A DNA stretch of 64,000 nucleotides from Lactococcus petauri. GTDB taxonomy: Bacteria > Bacillota > Bacilli > Lactobacillales > Streptococcaceae. The notes beneath the pieces are model-generated. The model was not told the origin of the DNA. It did no database searches and saw only the letters and a list, made by a program, of their open reading frames with translations. The stretch is taken from positions 248,001-312,000 of the forward strand of contig NZ_MUIZ01000001.1 in NCBI RefSeq assembly GCF_002154895.1, given 5' to 3'. Positions 9,011 through 16,838 of the stretch are shown here, piece after piece. A program made the position numbers and the translations under genes. Positions within the stretch are counted from its first letter, which is position 1. Every line of letters starts with the position of its first letter.

Positions 9011-10227
9011 TATTTTCTACCTAAAAGTGTCTTAACCATACTTAAAACTTTGTGTTTAACTGGTTTTGGATAATAATTGAAATAACCAACTTTACGTACA
9101 ACATACCCTGCAAAGTTCTGTTTAAAGTGCAGAACGCCATCTGTACCGTCAAAAGTTCCAGCTACTCCAAAGAAATTATAACTTTTCACGCCTTTATCGA
9201 GGGTTTTCTTCATTACGTAATGCTGAATAGCAAACGGCGCATATAGCTTTTTAAAAGCTTCGTATGATCCACTAAACAGATAGATAGTTTCACTTGCACC
9301 ATAGATAAAGAGTGATCCCGCTAAGATAATATCCTCGCGCCCATGTTGAGCAATAAATTCACGCGCTTCTGCTAAACGAACTTTTTGAGTTTCTAGCTGG
9401 CTTTCTAACTCTTTGCGTTTACCTTCTTTTTTCGTTTTTTCAATCTGTCCAGTAAGTTTATCCATTTGAGCTAAAATTGCCGCTTCATAGTCTGCGAAAT
9501 TAATCTCAGCCACTAAAAACTCTGCCTTGTCGCCAAAAGTTTTATAAAGACTTTGGTAGTAAGGCAAATCATGATCATCATAACCACGGCGTTCCGACGT
9601 TTCTGAAGTAATCTTTTTGAACTTATCAAGTTCTTCATAAGCTAAAGGACGCACTCGAATCCCAAACTGTTGGGTTTTCTTAACAGAGTATTGTCCATCT
9701 TTCGTATAAGATTTTAAAAGTTTTTTATCATCTGCGATATCAGAAAGATCTTTCACATAGTGCCATGTAGACTCGCCACGTTTGTTGTAACCAACTTCTA
9801 AGCCCGTATGTTCGTAATTTAACTCCTGCATTGATTGAATAAACTGCTTGTTTTCGGCAGTCAACGCATTACCTGCACTATCAAACTCTTGATAATTTGT
9901 ATTAGGAATAACTAAAAGTTCCATGCCACCATGGTCTTTAACAAACTGACGTAATTCTTTGTAGAAAAACTTTTCTACGTCTTCTTGGTACTCTTGGTAA
10001 ATTGGGCCATACTGGATTTCGTAGTGTTTTCCTCCAGTCATATTTTTTGCACCCAAAAGAGCAGCCATTTCAATTTTATCTGATTGGACAGCTAATAAAG
10101 TTACTTCCCAGCCGTTTGCCATCATCAGCTCTGCCATTTCAGGAGTCTGTAAAAAACTCCCTTGGCTTACATTTTCATTGAATTGAGCGAATTCTTCAGC
10201 TGAAATTTCTCTTAATTTATAATTCAA
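9010..10227 (-). CDS. FemAB-family aminoacyltransferase with coiled-coil arm (3 of 3), TTG start
   Basis: A 405-residue FemAB/MurM-like enzyme with a helical arm at about residues 245-290 (repeats of Lys/Glu/Gln). The second GNAT half has FFGVAGTFDGTDGVLHFKQ. It begins with TTG at 10227: AAGGA lies 7 nt upstream of this codon. The nearby ATG at 10232 is in another frame and is followed at once by TTT and TGA. It is coupled to the shorter paralogue downstream by a 1-nt overlap. Transcription probably comes from a TGCTATAAT box about 30 nt upstream. Confidence 0.82.
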   Translation of the reverse strand: MNYKLREISAEEFAQFNENVSQGSFLQTPEMAELMMANGWEVTLLAVQSDKIEMAALLGAKNMTGGKHYEIQYGPIYQEYQEDVEKFFYKELRQFVKDHGGMELLVIPNTNYQEFDSAGNALTAENKQFIQSMQELNYEHTGLEVGYNKRGESTWHYVKDLSDIADDKKLLKSYTKDGQYSVKKTQQFGIRVRPLAYEELDKFKKITSETSERRGYDDHDLPYYQSLYKTFGDKAEFLVAEINFADYEAAILAQMDKLTGQIEKTKKEGKRKELESQLETQKVRLAEAREFIAQHGREDIILAGSLFIYGASETIYLFSGSYEAFKKLYAPFAIQHYVMKKTLDKGVKSYNFFGVAGTFDGTDGVLHFKQNFAGYVVRKVGYFNYYPKPVKHKVLSMVKTLLGRK

Positions 10228-10265
10228 AACATATCCTTATTTCTTTAGTGATTTTATTTATTATA

Positions 10266-10296
10266 GCAAAAAAGACTGAATATTTCAGCCTTTCCT
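10266..10296 (-). terminator. Terminator overlapping the end of the DUF805 gene
   Basis: AGGCTGAA-TAT-TTCAGTCT hairpin then T6 on the minus strand; the left arm lies within the last codons and stop of the DUF805 gene. Confidence 0.75.
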
Positions 10297-11244
10297 TCTA
10301 AATAGAAGTGTTTTTTCCTTTTGTAAAAGTTGATCTTTGTCTTGAAGTAAAACAAAGAGGAGAGTAATAATGAAGACAAAGTCAGCAAGGAAGAGAAGAT
10401 AATTGAGCAATGAAAAATCATGAATTCCAAAGCTAACAGCATCTACAGCGTGGCTTATATTGCTCAATAAGAACAAAGACAAAGCTACAAAAAAGATTAA
10501 TCCAATCCCATAATTGGATAAGCCAGCATCGCGTAAGCGACGTGTAAACAATGCAAGTGTGGGTAACAAGAAGCCAACTCCGATAAGAAAGAGTAAGGCA
10601 AGCATCATCCAGGTCGCAATAAATGCACCTCCGAAGAGGATGTTTTCAAAGAAATGAATCCCCACAAACATTACTCCTAGCACTGCAAATACCAGAGCAA
10701 ATATCAGTTGAACAAACCAAAAACTTAGGCGACTTGTTCTTCCTCTGAAGGAAACATAACCGAGAAAATAGTTTTTGATCGCTTGCAAAAAGTTCTCTTG
10801 ACCATTTTCTTCTATCCGTGCTGGCCCATAAGTCGGTTCTGAAAATTCTGGTAAGGCCGCTGCAGATTGAGCAGCAGGCAGAGCATTCAAAATAAGAATG
10901 CCGAAGAAACCACCAAAAGGAGCTAGAATTACAAAAATCAATTCCCAAGGAAGACTAACATCGCGTAAGCGACGTACGGCTATAGCTAAGAAAGGGCAGA
11001 AAGCCACTAGACCATAACATATCCATAAAGCAATGAAAAAATATGAAAATACAGACCACAAATCTGGTAAAACATCACTTGATAAAAGATGGAACAAAGT
11101 GGCAAAGGCAAGTAGGACAACTGTCACTAAAATATGGCCTAACATTGCGAGCCAATAGTCTTTTCGACTGGTTCTTTCTTTAAAAGAAATATAGCCTAAC
11201 CAAAATTTTTGATAGGATTGTTTGAACTCTTTCAAATTAAACAT
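10285..11244 (-). CDS. Tandem DUF805 membrane protein
   Basis: A 319-residue protein built of two copies of the DUF805 module. Each copy opens with a soluble lead-in and an aromatic/Arg signature: FWLGYISFKERTSRKDYW at about 13-31 and YFLGYVSFRGRTSRLSFW at about 160-178. Each is followed by hydrophobic helices and an RRLRD motif (RRLRDVSLPW, RRLRDAGLSN). About eight membrane segments are expected. Most DUF805 proteins have one copy, so this is an internal duplication or fusion. Function is unknown. The gene follows recN by 7 nt with a GAGGAG site and may share its transcript. Confidence 0.85.
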   Translation of the reverse strand: MFNLKEFKQSYQKFWLGYISFKERTSRKDYWLAMLGHILVTVVLLAFATLFHLLSSDVLPDLWSVFSYFFIALWICYGLVAFCPFLAIAVRRLRDVSLPWELIFVILAPFGGFFGILILNALPAAQSAAALPEFSEPTYGPARIEENGQENFLQAIKNYFLGYVSFRGRTSRLSFWFVQLIFALVFAVLGVMFVGIHFFENILFGGAFIATWMMLALLFLIGVGFLLPTLALFTRRLRDAGLSNYGIGLIFFVALSLFLLSNISHAVDAVSFGIHDFSLLNYLLFLADFVFIITLLFVLLQDKDQLLQKEKTLLFRRKG

Positions 11245-11251
11245 AATCTCC

Positions 11252-12916
11252 TCATTTCATTAATAATCGTTTTGCTTGCGCGAGAGCTTCTACTGTTATG
11301 TCATCTCCAGCTAACATTTTTGCTACTTCTTCAACTCGCTCTTCCAGTTTCAATTTTCTTACTGTTGAAGTAGTGACATCATCTGTCGACGCCTTTTCAA
11401 TATAAAATTGTGTATCCGCAATAGCCACCACCTGTGGTAAATGTGAGATAGCTAAAACTTGACCTGCTTGAGCGATTTTATAAATTTTTTGAGCAATAGC
11501 TTGGGCTACTCGTCCAGATACACCTGTATCAACCTCATCGAACACAATCGATGTTTTATTTTCTCGTCTTGAAAAACTTGATTTAATAGCAAGCATCAAG
11601 CGTGAAAGTTCGCCTCCTGAAGCCGTTTTGGCCAAGGGTTTGAACCCCTCACCTGGATTAGTTTGAATATAAAACTCTACTTGTTCATTACCCTTGCTTG
11701 AGAATTTCCCACTCTCAAACTGTACAGAAAAATCAGCTTTTTCCATATACAAATCAGCAAGTTCCTTTTTAATATCTGTCTCTAATTCTTTCGCGATTGC
11801 ATGACGTGCTGTGTTAAGATGTTCACTTGCAATTAGTAATTCTGCTTGCGCTTCTTTCAGTGCTTCTTCAAGGCTCTCACTATTTTCAGTTCCACCCATC
11901 AAATCTGAGAGTTCAAGTTGGATTTTTTCCAAGGTTTTCAATACGTCAGAAAGTTCTGGACCATATTTTTTTCGCAAAGTATTCAAAGTGAGAATTCTCT
12001 CTTCGATTTGCAAAAGTTCTGTGGGATTAAACTCTATACCTTCAATTGCTGTTGATAACTTGGTTGAAACTTCCTCAAGCAAGTAATAAGCATCCATCGT
12101 TTTATCAGACAAATCTTGGTAATCTTGATCAAATTCTGCAACATTTTCGAGTTCTGCCATGGCTGTACGTATTCCGCTCAGACTTGAAAAATCACCCTCT
12201 TCATCGTCTAAAGCCAAATAGGCTGTATTTAAAGCATCTGCTATATTTTTAGCGTTGTTCAGCTTATCACGGCGGATCTGCAATTGCTCATCTTCTTTTA
12301 GATCAATCTCAGCTGCTTCAATTTCTTCAACTTGAAACTGCAAGATTTCGATACGTTGGGCAAATTCTTGTTCGTTCTTTTGACGTGTTTCAAGTGCTTG
12401 ACGAATTTTTTTATAATGCTCAAACTTAACTTGGTATTCTGCCTTAATTTGTTCAAAATTTTCATCACCAAACTCATCAAGAAGTCGAAGATGATGTTTA
12501 GCATTCATCAATTCTTGATTGTCATGTTGACCGTGAATATCAACCAAAAGCTCGCCGATTTCACGTAAGGTAGTCAGATTTACCATTTGCCCATTCACCC
12601 GACAAACAGAGCGCCCATTAGCAAAAATATCACGGCGTAAAATGAGCTCAGTACTTCTTTCAAGGCCCAAGTTTTCTAACTTTTGATCCAACTCTGCATT
12701 TTTCCCTGCAAAAAATAGACCTTCAATTTCGGCCTTATCTTTACCTGTACGGACAAAATCACTGGAACTCCGTCCACCGAGTAAAAGTCCCATAGCATCA
12801 ATAATGATTGACTTACCAGCGCCTGTCTCCCCAGTCAAAATGGTCATCCCACTTTCAAAAGAAAGATGAATCTCTTCGATAATCGCAAAGTTCTTGATAG
12901 AAATTTCTTGTAGCAT
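11252..12916 (-). CDS. recN: DNA repair protein RecN
   Basis: A 554-residue SMC-like ATPase for double-strand break repair. Walker A TGETGAGKS is near residue 31; two coiled-coil arms follow, and the C-terminal head has the signature TASGGELSRLMLA and Walker B VFDEVDTGVSG. Length is normal. Gene order ispA-tlyA-argR-recN is the conserved Gram-positive arrangement, with 11 nt from argR. No separate promoter is evident. Confidence 0.96.
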   Translation of the reverse strand: MLQEISIKNFAIIEEIHLSFESGMTILTGETGAGKSIIIDAMGLLLGGRSSSDFVRTGKDKAEIEGLFFAGKNAELDQKLENLGLERSTELILRRDIFANGRSVCRVNGQMVNLTTLREIGELLVDIHGQHDNQELMNAKHHLRLLDEFGDENFEQIKAEYQVKFEHYKKIRQALETRQKNEQEFAQRIEILQFQVEEIEAAEIDLKEDEQLQIRRDKLNNAKNIADALNTAYLALDDEEGDFSSLSGIRTAMAELENVAEFDQDYQDLSDKTMDAYYLLEEVSTKLSTAIEGIEFNPTELLQIEERILTLNTLRKKYGPELSDVLKTLEKIQLELSDLMGGTENSESLEEALKEAQAELLIASEHLNTARHAIAKELETDIKKELADLYMEKADFSVQFESGKFSSKGNEQVEFYIQTNPGEGFKPLAKTASGGELSRLMLAIKSSFSRRENKTSIVFDEVDTGVSGRVAQAIAQKIYKIAQAGQVLAISHLPQVVAIADTQFYIEKASTDDVTTSTVRKLKLEERVEEVAKMLAGDDITVEALAQAKRLLMK

Positions 12917-12927
12917 ACTTTTTCCTT

Positions 12928-13374
12928 TTACAAACTTAATTCGTCATAAACGGTATTTGCTTGCCGTCTTGTTTCACAAATAATCAAAATACTATCATCG
13001 TCCGTCATAATAGAAAAAATCTTCTTATTGTAACGATTGATGAGGCTTTTTTTAATCACACTGGTCGTCCCTGGTTTAGCAGTGATTGAAATCATATTAT
13101 CATGCATCTTCAATTCTAAGATGGCCTCATTGGCTAACTCATTATGCAGCAGGTCCTTTTGTTCTTCATCATGTTGTTGGGGCAATGCGTAACGATAACC
13201 CCCACGACTTCCAGGAATTTTAATTAGGGCAAGTGACTTAATATCACGAGAGACTGTGGCTTGTGTCACATCAATATCATTAGCCAAAAGCTCTTGGACA
13301 AGCTCATCTTGTGTTTGTACTTCTTTAGTTGTGATGAGTCTTGAAATAAAATCAAGGCGTTCTTCTCTTCTCAT
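12928..13374 (-). CDS. argR: Arginine repressor family regulator (ArgR/AhrC)
   Basis: A 148-residue ArgR-type regulator. The N-terminal winged helix (about 1-70) has the recognition segment VTQATVSRDIKSLALIKI. The C-terminal hexamerisation and arginine-binding domain is degenerate: where arginine sensors normally have a GTIAGDD-like motif, this protein reads FSIMTDDDS. Lactococci have two paralogues, ArgR and AhrC, that work together, and only one is thought to sense arginine. This copy could be the poor sensor. It overlaps tlyA by 4 nt (ATGA) and is followed by recN. Confidence 0.88.
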   Translation of the reverse strand: MRREERLDFISRLITTKEVQTQDELVQELLANDIDVTQATVSRDIKSLALIKIPGSRGGYRYALPQQHDEEQKDLLHNELANEAILELKMHDNMISITAKPGTTSVIKKSLINRYNKKIFSIMTDDDSILIICETRRQANTVYDELSL

Positions 13375-14180
13375 ACTAATGTTTCCTTTTCTGTTTGGAG
13401 TACAGCTTCAATATCAACAAGAGGCGCCACTGTAGCTGTCTCTTCTTTTTTTAAGTGTACTAGAAATTCAACATTTCCTGCGCCACCTTTAATTGGTGAA
13501 AAGGTGAGATTTTTGACTGAAAATCCAGTACTCAAAGCTTTTTGAATCACTTTGTCTATCGTTTGTTTGTGAATCTTCGGGTCTTTAATAATGCCATTTT
13601 TCCCCACTTGCTCACGACCAGCTTCAAACTGTGGCTTGATCAAGGCAGCCACATCACCATCTTGAGCTAAAATATCAAACAAAGGCGGTAAAATCAAGTC
13701 AAGTGAGATAAAGCTCACATCAATCGAAGTAAACTCAGGTTGTCCTTGCGTAAAATCATCTAAGACAGCCTTGCGGAAGTTAAACTGTTCCATAACAACC
13801 ACACGCTCGTCTTTACGAAGTTTCCATGCCAGTTGGTTGGTTCCGACATCGAGAGCATAGACACGTTTGGCGCCATTTTGTAGCATAACATCTGTAAAAC
13901 CACCAGTTGAAGCTCCAATATCCAAGCAAGTTTTATTTTCCACAGAAAGTCCAAACTCTAAAAGAGCTTTTTCTAATTTCAAGCCACCGCGACTCACATA
14001 TTTAAGTTTTTCACCTTTGAGTCTTAGTTCTGTTGCTTCTTCTATCTTTTGTCCTGGTTTGTCAAAGCGTTCCCCTGACTTGGCATCTACTACTAAGCCA
14101 GCCATAACTCCCCGTTTTGCTTGTTCTCGCGTTTCGAACAAGCCTTGATTTGCTGCTAAAACATCTACTCTTTCTTTCAT
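13371..14180 (-). CDS. tlyA: TlyA family rRNA 2'-O-methyltransferase
   Basis: A 269-residue protein with an N-terminal S4 RNA-binding domain (about 2-60) and an FtsJ-like SAM methyltransferase domain with LDIGASTGGFTDVMLQ (about 82-97) and IDVSFISLDLILPPL. TlyA enzymes methylate 16S and/or 23S rRNA ribose in actinobacteria; in Firmicutes the target is less clear, and old annotations call it hemolysin A. It overlaps both neighbours by 4 nt (ATGA with ispA and with argR), so the genes are tightly coupled. Confidence 0.9.
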   Translation of the reverse strand: MKERVDVLAANQGLFETREQAKRGVMAGLVVDAKSGERFDKPGQKIEEATELRLKGEKLKYVSRGGLKLEKALLEFGLSVENKTCLDIGASTGGFTDVMLQNGAKRVYALDVGTNQLAWKLRKDERVVVMEQFNFRKAVLDDFTQGQPEFTSIDVSFISLDLILPPLFDILAQDGDVAALIKPQFEAGREQVGKNGIIKDPKIHKQTIDKVIQKALSTGFSVKNLTFSPIKGGAGNVEFLVHLKKEETATVAPLVDIEAVLQTEKETLV

Positions 14181-15028
14181 TTTATTTCTAAACTTTCTAT
14201 AATTTCGACAATTTCAGCACTTGAAGTTATCTGTGCCAAATCACTTTTCACAGCCGTTAATAATTCTTCTAAAGCTTCTTGAGCTCCTTTTAATCCGAGC
14301 AAGGCCACATAGGTTGACTTTTCTTCTGCTTGGTCCTTTCCAGGCGTTTTTCCTATTTCTTCAAATGTTCCTGTAACATCAATAATATCGTCACGTATTT
14401 GGAAAGCTAAGCCTAGATTTTGACCAATTTCTCTTAATTTTGCGATTACTGCTTCAGACTGTTCAGCAATAATTCCAGCAGCAACAAAAGGAAAGGTTAA
14501 CATTCTTCCTGTTTTCAAATGATGAATTTTCTTTACCTGCTCTAAAGATAAGTTTTTGCCTTCTCCCTCCATATCTAAAATCTGTCCAGCAACCATGCCC
14601 AAAGCACCGCTTGCAAAAGAAAGTTCTTTGACTAAGGAAACAACCATTACAGCTGGTAAAGAAGCAGTAGCCAATAGATAGTAGGGATCTAAAAAGAGCG
14701 CATCTCCCGCCAATATCGCTGTTGCTTCATCAAACTTTTTATGATTGGTGAGCTGACCTCGGCGATAATCATCATTATCCATAGCGGGTAGATCATCATG
14801 AATCAAGCTGCCCGCATGAATCATCTCAACAGTTGTCGCCACTTGATAATGTGCCGTTTCAAGTGTAACTCCTAGTGATTCTAACATCTTCAGAAACAAA
14901 AGTGGACGAATTCTTTTACCGCCTGCAGCAAGTGAGTAAGTCACAGCATCTGCAAGATGTTGAGGAATATCAGCTTTTTTATAAAATTTTATCAGCTCTT
15001 GATTGAGCCTATTCATATCGGTAATCAT
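14177..15028 (-). CDS. ispA: Farnesyl diphosphate synthase (polyprenyl synthetase)
   Basis: A 283-residue class I prenyl synthase. The first aspartate motif DDLPAMDND is near residue 84 and the second, DDIIDVTG, near residue 210; GGKRIRP binds isopentenyl diphosphate. It makes farnesyl-PP, the primer for undecaprenyl-PP. In many Firmicutes xseB directly precedes ispA; here a small gene and a glycerate kinase intervene and ispA has its own promoter. The ATG at 15028 is 7 nt from a -10 box and lacks a ribosome site; a second ATG 4 codons in is possible. Confidence 0.94.
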   Translation of the reverse strand: MITDMNRLNQELIKFYKKADIPQHLADAVTYSLAAGGKRIRPLLFLKMLESLGVTLETAHYQVATTVEMIHAGSLIHDDLPAMDNDDYRRGQLTNHKKFDEATAILAGDALFLDPYYLLATASLPAVMVVSLVKELSFASGALGMVAGQILDMEGEGKNLSLEQVKKIHHLKTGRMLTFPFVAAGIIAEQSEAVIAKLREIGQNLGLAFQIRDDIIDVTGTFEEIGKTPGKDQAEEKSTYVALLGLKGAQEALEELLTAVKSDLAQITSSAEIVEIIESLEIK

Positions 15029-15064
15029 TAGTTATATTATCCCATTTCACAGAAATAATGTCCA
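15026..15064 (-). promoter_or_regulatory. Promoter of ispA, probable leaderless start
   Basis: -35 TGGACA (15059-15064), 17-bp spacer, extended -10 TGGGATAAT (hexamer 15036-15041), then 7 nt to the ATG. There is no purine-rich site upstream of the start. Confidence 0.6.
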
Positions 15065-15105
15065 ATAGAAAATAGAGTACCTCACTCTTACATAATTTCT
15101 CAATA

Positions 15106-15140
15106 CGAAAAAAACGTTCTTTAAAATAAGGAACGTTTAC
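15106..15140 (-). terminator. Terminator of the 58-aa gene
   Basis: AAACGTTC/GAACGTTT stem with an AT-rich loop followed by a T run on the minus strand. Confidence 0.8.
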
Positions 15141-15153
15141 GTGCACTTCAGAA

Positions 15154-15330
15154 TTATAGACCGAGTTTGCCTTTTAAGCCATCTACGAGCCCTTGAGCTT
15201 GTTCTTTCATATTTTCTGGAGTATATTTATCCACTTGCTCATCAATAACTTCTTCTGCTTTTTGCTTCATATCCTCTGGCACGTTTGAAGCCAAATCTTT
15301 TGCTTTATCTACAAGGTTATTTAAATCCAT
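15154..15330 (-). CDS. 58-residue helical protein of unknown function
   Basis: A small gene with clear signals: AGGAG 5 nt before the ATG and its own terminator. The product starts MDLNNLVDKAKDLASNVPED and ends GLVDGLKGKLGL. It is highly charged, has no cysteine, signal peptide or membrane segment, and contains two similar halves (VPEDMKQKAEEVIDE and TPENMKEQAQGLVDG), suggesting two amphipathic helices of a repeated unit. I do not recognise a family; the composition is reminiscent of small stress-induced helical proteins, which is only an impression. It lies between glycerate kinase and ispA, read in the same direction. Confidence 0.75.
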   Translation of the reverse strand: MDLNNLVDKAKDLASNVPEDMKQKAEEVIDEQVDKYTPENMKEQAQGLVDGLKGKLGL

Positions 15331-15442
15331 AATTTCTCCTTTTTTATGGTTTTATTATAGCACAAGTGCTGACATACAAATCAATGATTCGTACTGAAGC
15401 GAGTTTTATTCAAACATGACCAAAATTCAGTGCCACAAGTCT

Positions 15443-16498
15443 TTATTGACAATCATTTTGTCCAGAACACCATGTTTTCAGGACATTTTTCGTTAACACT
15501 TCAATGTTTTTTAGCGTTACTTCTTTTTCCATTGCTTTTGCTAAAGGAAGCACCTTTCTCTGAATGCTATAACTTGCCAGTAATACCTGATTCATCTCTC
15601 CTAAATCCTCCGATAAACTGCCACAAAAAGCGATTGTAGGGACATGATATTTCGCTCCCAGCTTTGCCATTCCAAACGGAACTTTGCCCTTGGCTGTTTG
15701 GAAATCCATCTGCCCTTCGCCTGTAATAATCAAATCCGCCGTTTTGATTGCTTCTTCAATCTTTAAAAGCTCAGCTATTTTATTAAATCCAGGCTCAAGT
15801 GTACCCCCTAGTAGGATAAGAGCACCACCTAAACCGCCTGCTGCACCTGTCCCTGGAATCTTTTGTAAATCAATCTTTCTCTCTTTTTTTATCTTTTGGA
15901 CAAAAGCTTGCGCAGCTCTATCCTGTTGTTCCAGAATTTCTGCTGTACCGCCTTTTTGCTTTCCAAAAACTTTGGCATATCCTTCAGCGCCAGCATAAAC
16001 ATTAGTAACATCTGCTAATCCTGTAATTTTTATCGCCGAAAAATCTTCAGCTTCTAAAGCTTCCAAAAGGCCCAACCCACCATCAGAGGTGCCACTCCCT
16101 CCCAGGCTTAGAATAATCTCAGTCGCTCCTCTTTTTTTAGCATCAAGAAATAAGGCACCAAGTCCGAAAGTTGTGGCTTCTTTGATTGTCTTTTCGTTTG
16201 GTTTAATCTTATCGATGCCAACAACCTCAGCTGCCTCAATCACAGCCAGATGCTCATCGATGAGTAAATAGGAGGCTTGCATGGGACGTTGCATTAAATC
16301 AACCGTTTTAACATTAATAAGTTTTCCCTCTAAACCAGATTGAAGAGCGGACACACTCCCTTCGCCCCCATCAGCAATTTCAAACGTCGCAACCTTGATT
16401 TTGGGAAATGTAGATAAAATCGCAGTTTTTACTGCCTGATTCAACTCAGCACTCGTGGCTGATCCCTTGAAAGAATCTATCGCTACTACTACTTTCAT
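15443..16498 (-). CDS. glxK: Glycerate kinase (GarK/GlxK type)
   Basis: A 351-residue member of glycerate kinase family 1. The N-terminal VAIDSFKGSATSAELNQA and EIADGGEGSV, the glycine-rich LSLGGSGTSDGGLG (about 131-144), the GTGAAGGLGG loop and ITGEGQMDFQTAKGKVPFG are all characteristic. It phosphorylates D-glycerate to 2- or 3-phosphoglycerate; the family usually makes 2-phosphoglycerate. It is slightly shorter at the C-terminus than the usual 375-380 residues. It has its own TGCTATAAT promoter about 40 nt upstream and GAGGA. It interrupts the usual xseB-ispA neighbourhood. Confidence 0.9.
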   Translation of the reverse strand: MKVVVAIDSFKGSATSAELNQAVKTAILSTFPKIKVATFEIADGGEGSVSALQSGLEGKLINVKTVDLMQRPMQASYLLIDEHLAVIEAAEVVGIDKIKPNEKTIKEATTFGLGALFLDAKKRGATEIILSLGGSGTSDGGLGLLEALEAEDFSAIKITGLADVTNVYAGAEGYAKVFGKQKGGTAEILEQQDRAAQAFVQKIKKERKIDLQKIPGTGAAGGLGGALILLGGTLEPGFNKIAELLKIEEAIKTADLIITGEGQMDFQTAKGKVPFGMAKLGAKYHVPTIAFCGSLSEDLGEMNQVLLASYSIQRKVLPLAKAMEKEVTLKNIEVLTKNVLKTWCSGQNDCQ

Positions 16499-16576
16499 AT
16501 TTTTTTCCTCACTTTTACTTGCTAGTGTTATTATAGCACCAAACCTTTGTGTAAAAAATTAATTCAGGAAGCCATA

Positions 16577-16606
16577 ACAAAAAAAGATTGCCTAAGCAAT
16601 CTTTTT
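16577..16606 (-). terminator. Terminator after xseB
   Basis: AAGATTGC-TTAG-GCAATCTT hairpin followed by T7 on the minus strand, overlapping the xseB stop. Confidence 0.85.
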
Positions 16607-16829
16607 ATTCTCCTAAAAACTCACTCTCAGATCCGTCTTTTCCGACGATTTTTACCAGTGTTTTTTCGGCTTCATTTAATGTTGTTTTGAGTTTTTCAGA
16701 AAGGAGCATTCCTTTTTGAAATTCAGAGATGGCATCTTCTAAAGCCACATCTCCGCTTTCTAGTTTTTTTACGATTGTTTCGAGTTCTGCTAAATTTTCT
16801 TCAAATTTTGCTTCTTTTTTTGTTGCCAT
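16605..16829 (-). CDS. xseB: Exodeoxyribonuclease VII small subunit
   Basis: A 74-residue helical protein with the family core [19 protein letters not shown] and [18 protein letters not shown]. XseB coats the XseA nuclease and is needed for processive single-strand degradation in repair. It follows xseA by 9 nt, and a strong terminator ends the unit. Confidence 0.94.
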   Translation of the reverse strand: MATKKEAKFEENLAELETIVKKLESGDVALEDAISEFQKGMLLSEKLKTTLNEAEKTLVKIVGKDGSESEFLGE

Positions 16830-16838
16830 ATGTATCCT

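Noticed and set aside
10254-10442. 62-codon minus-strand frame overlapping the DUF805 gene
   Set aside because: It runs in another frame through the end of DUF805 and its terminator, has no ribosome site and shows biased, low-complexity composition.
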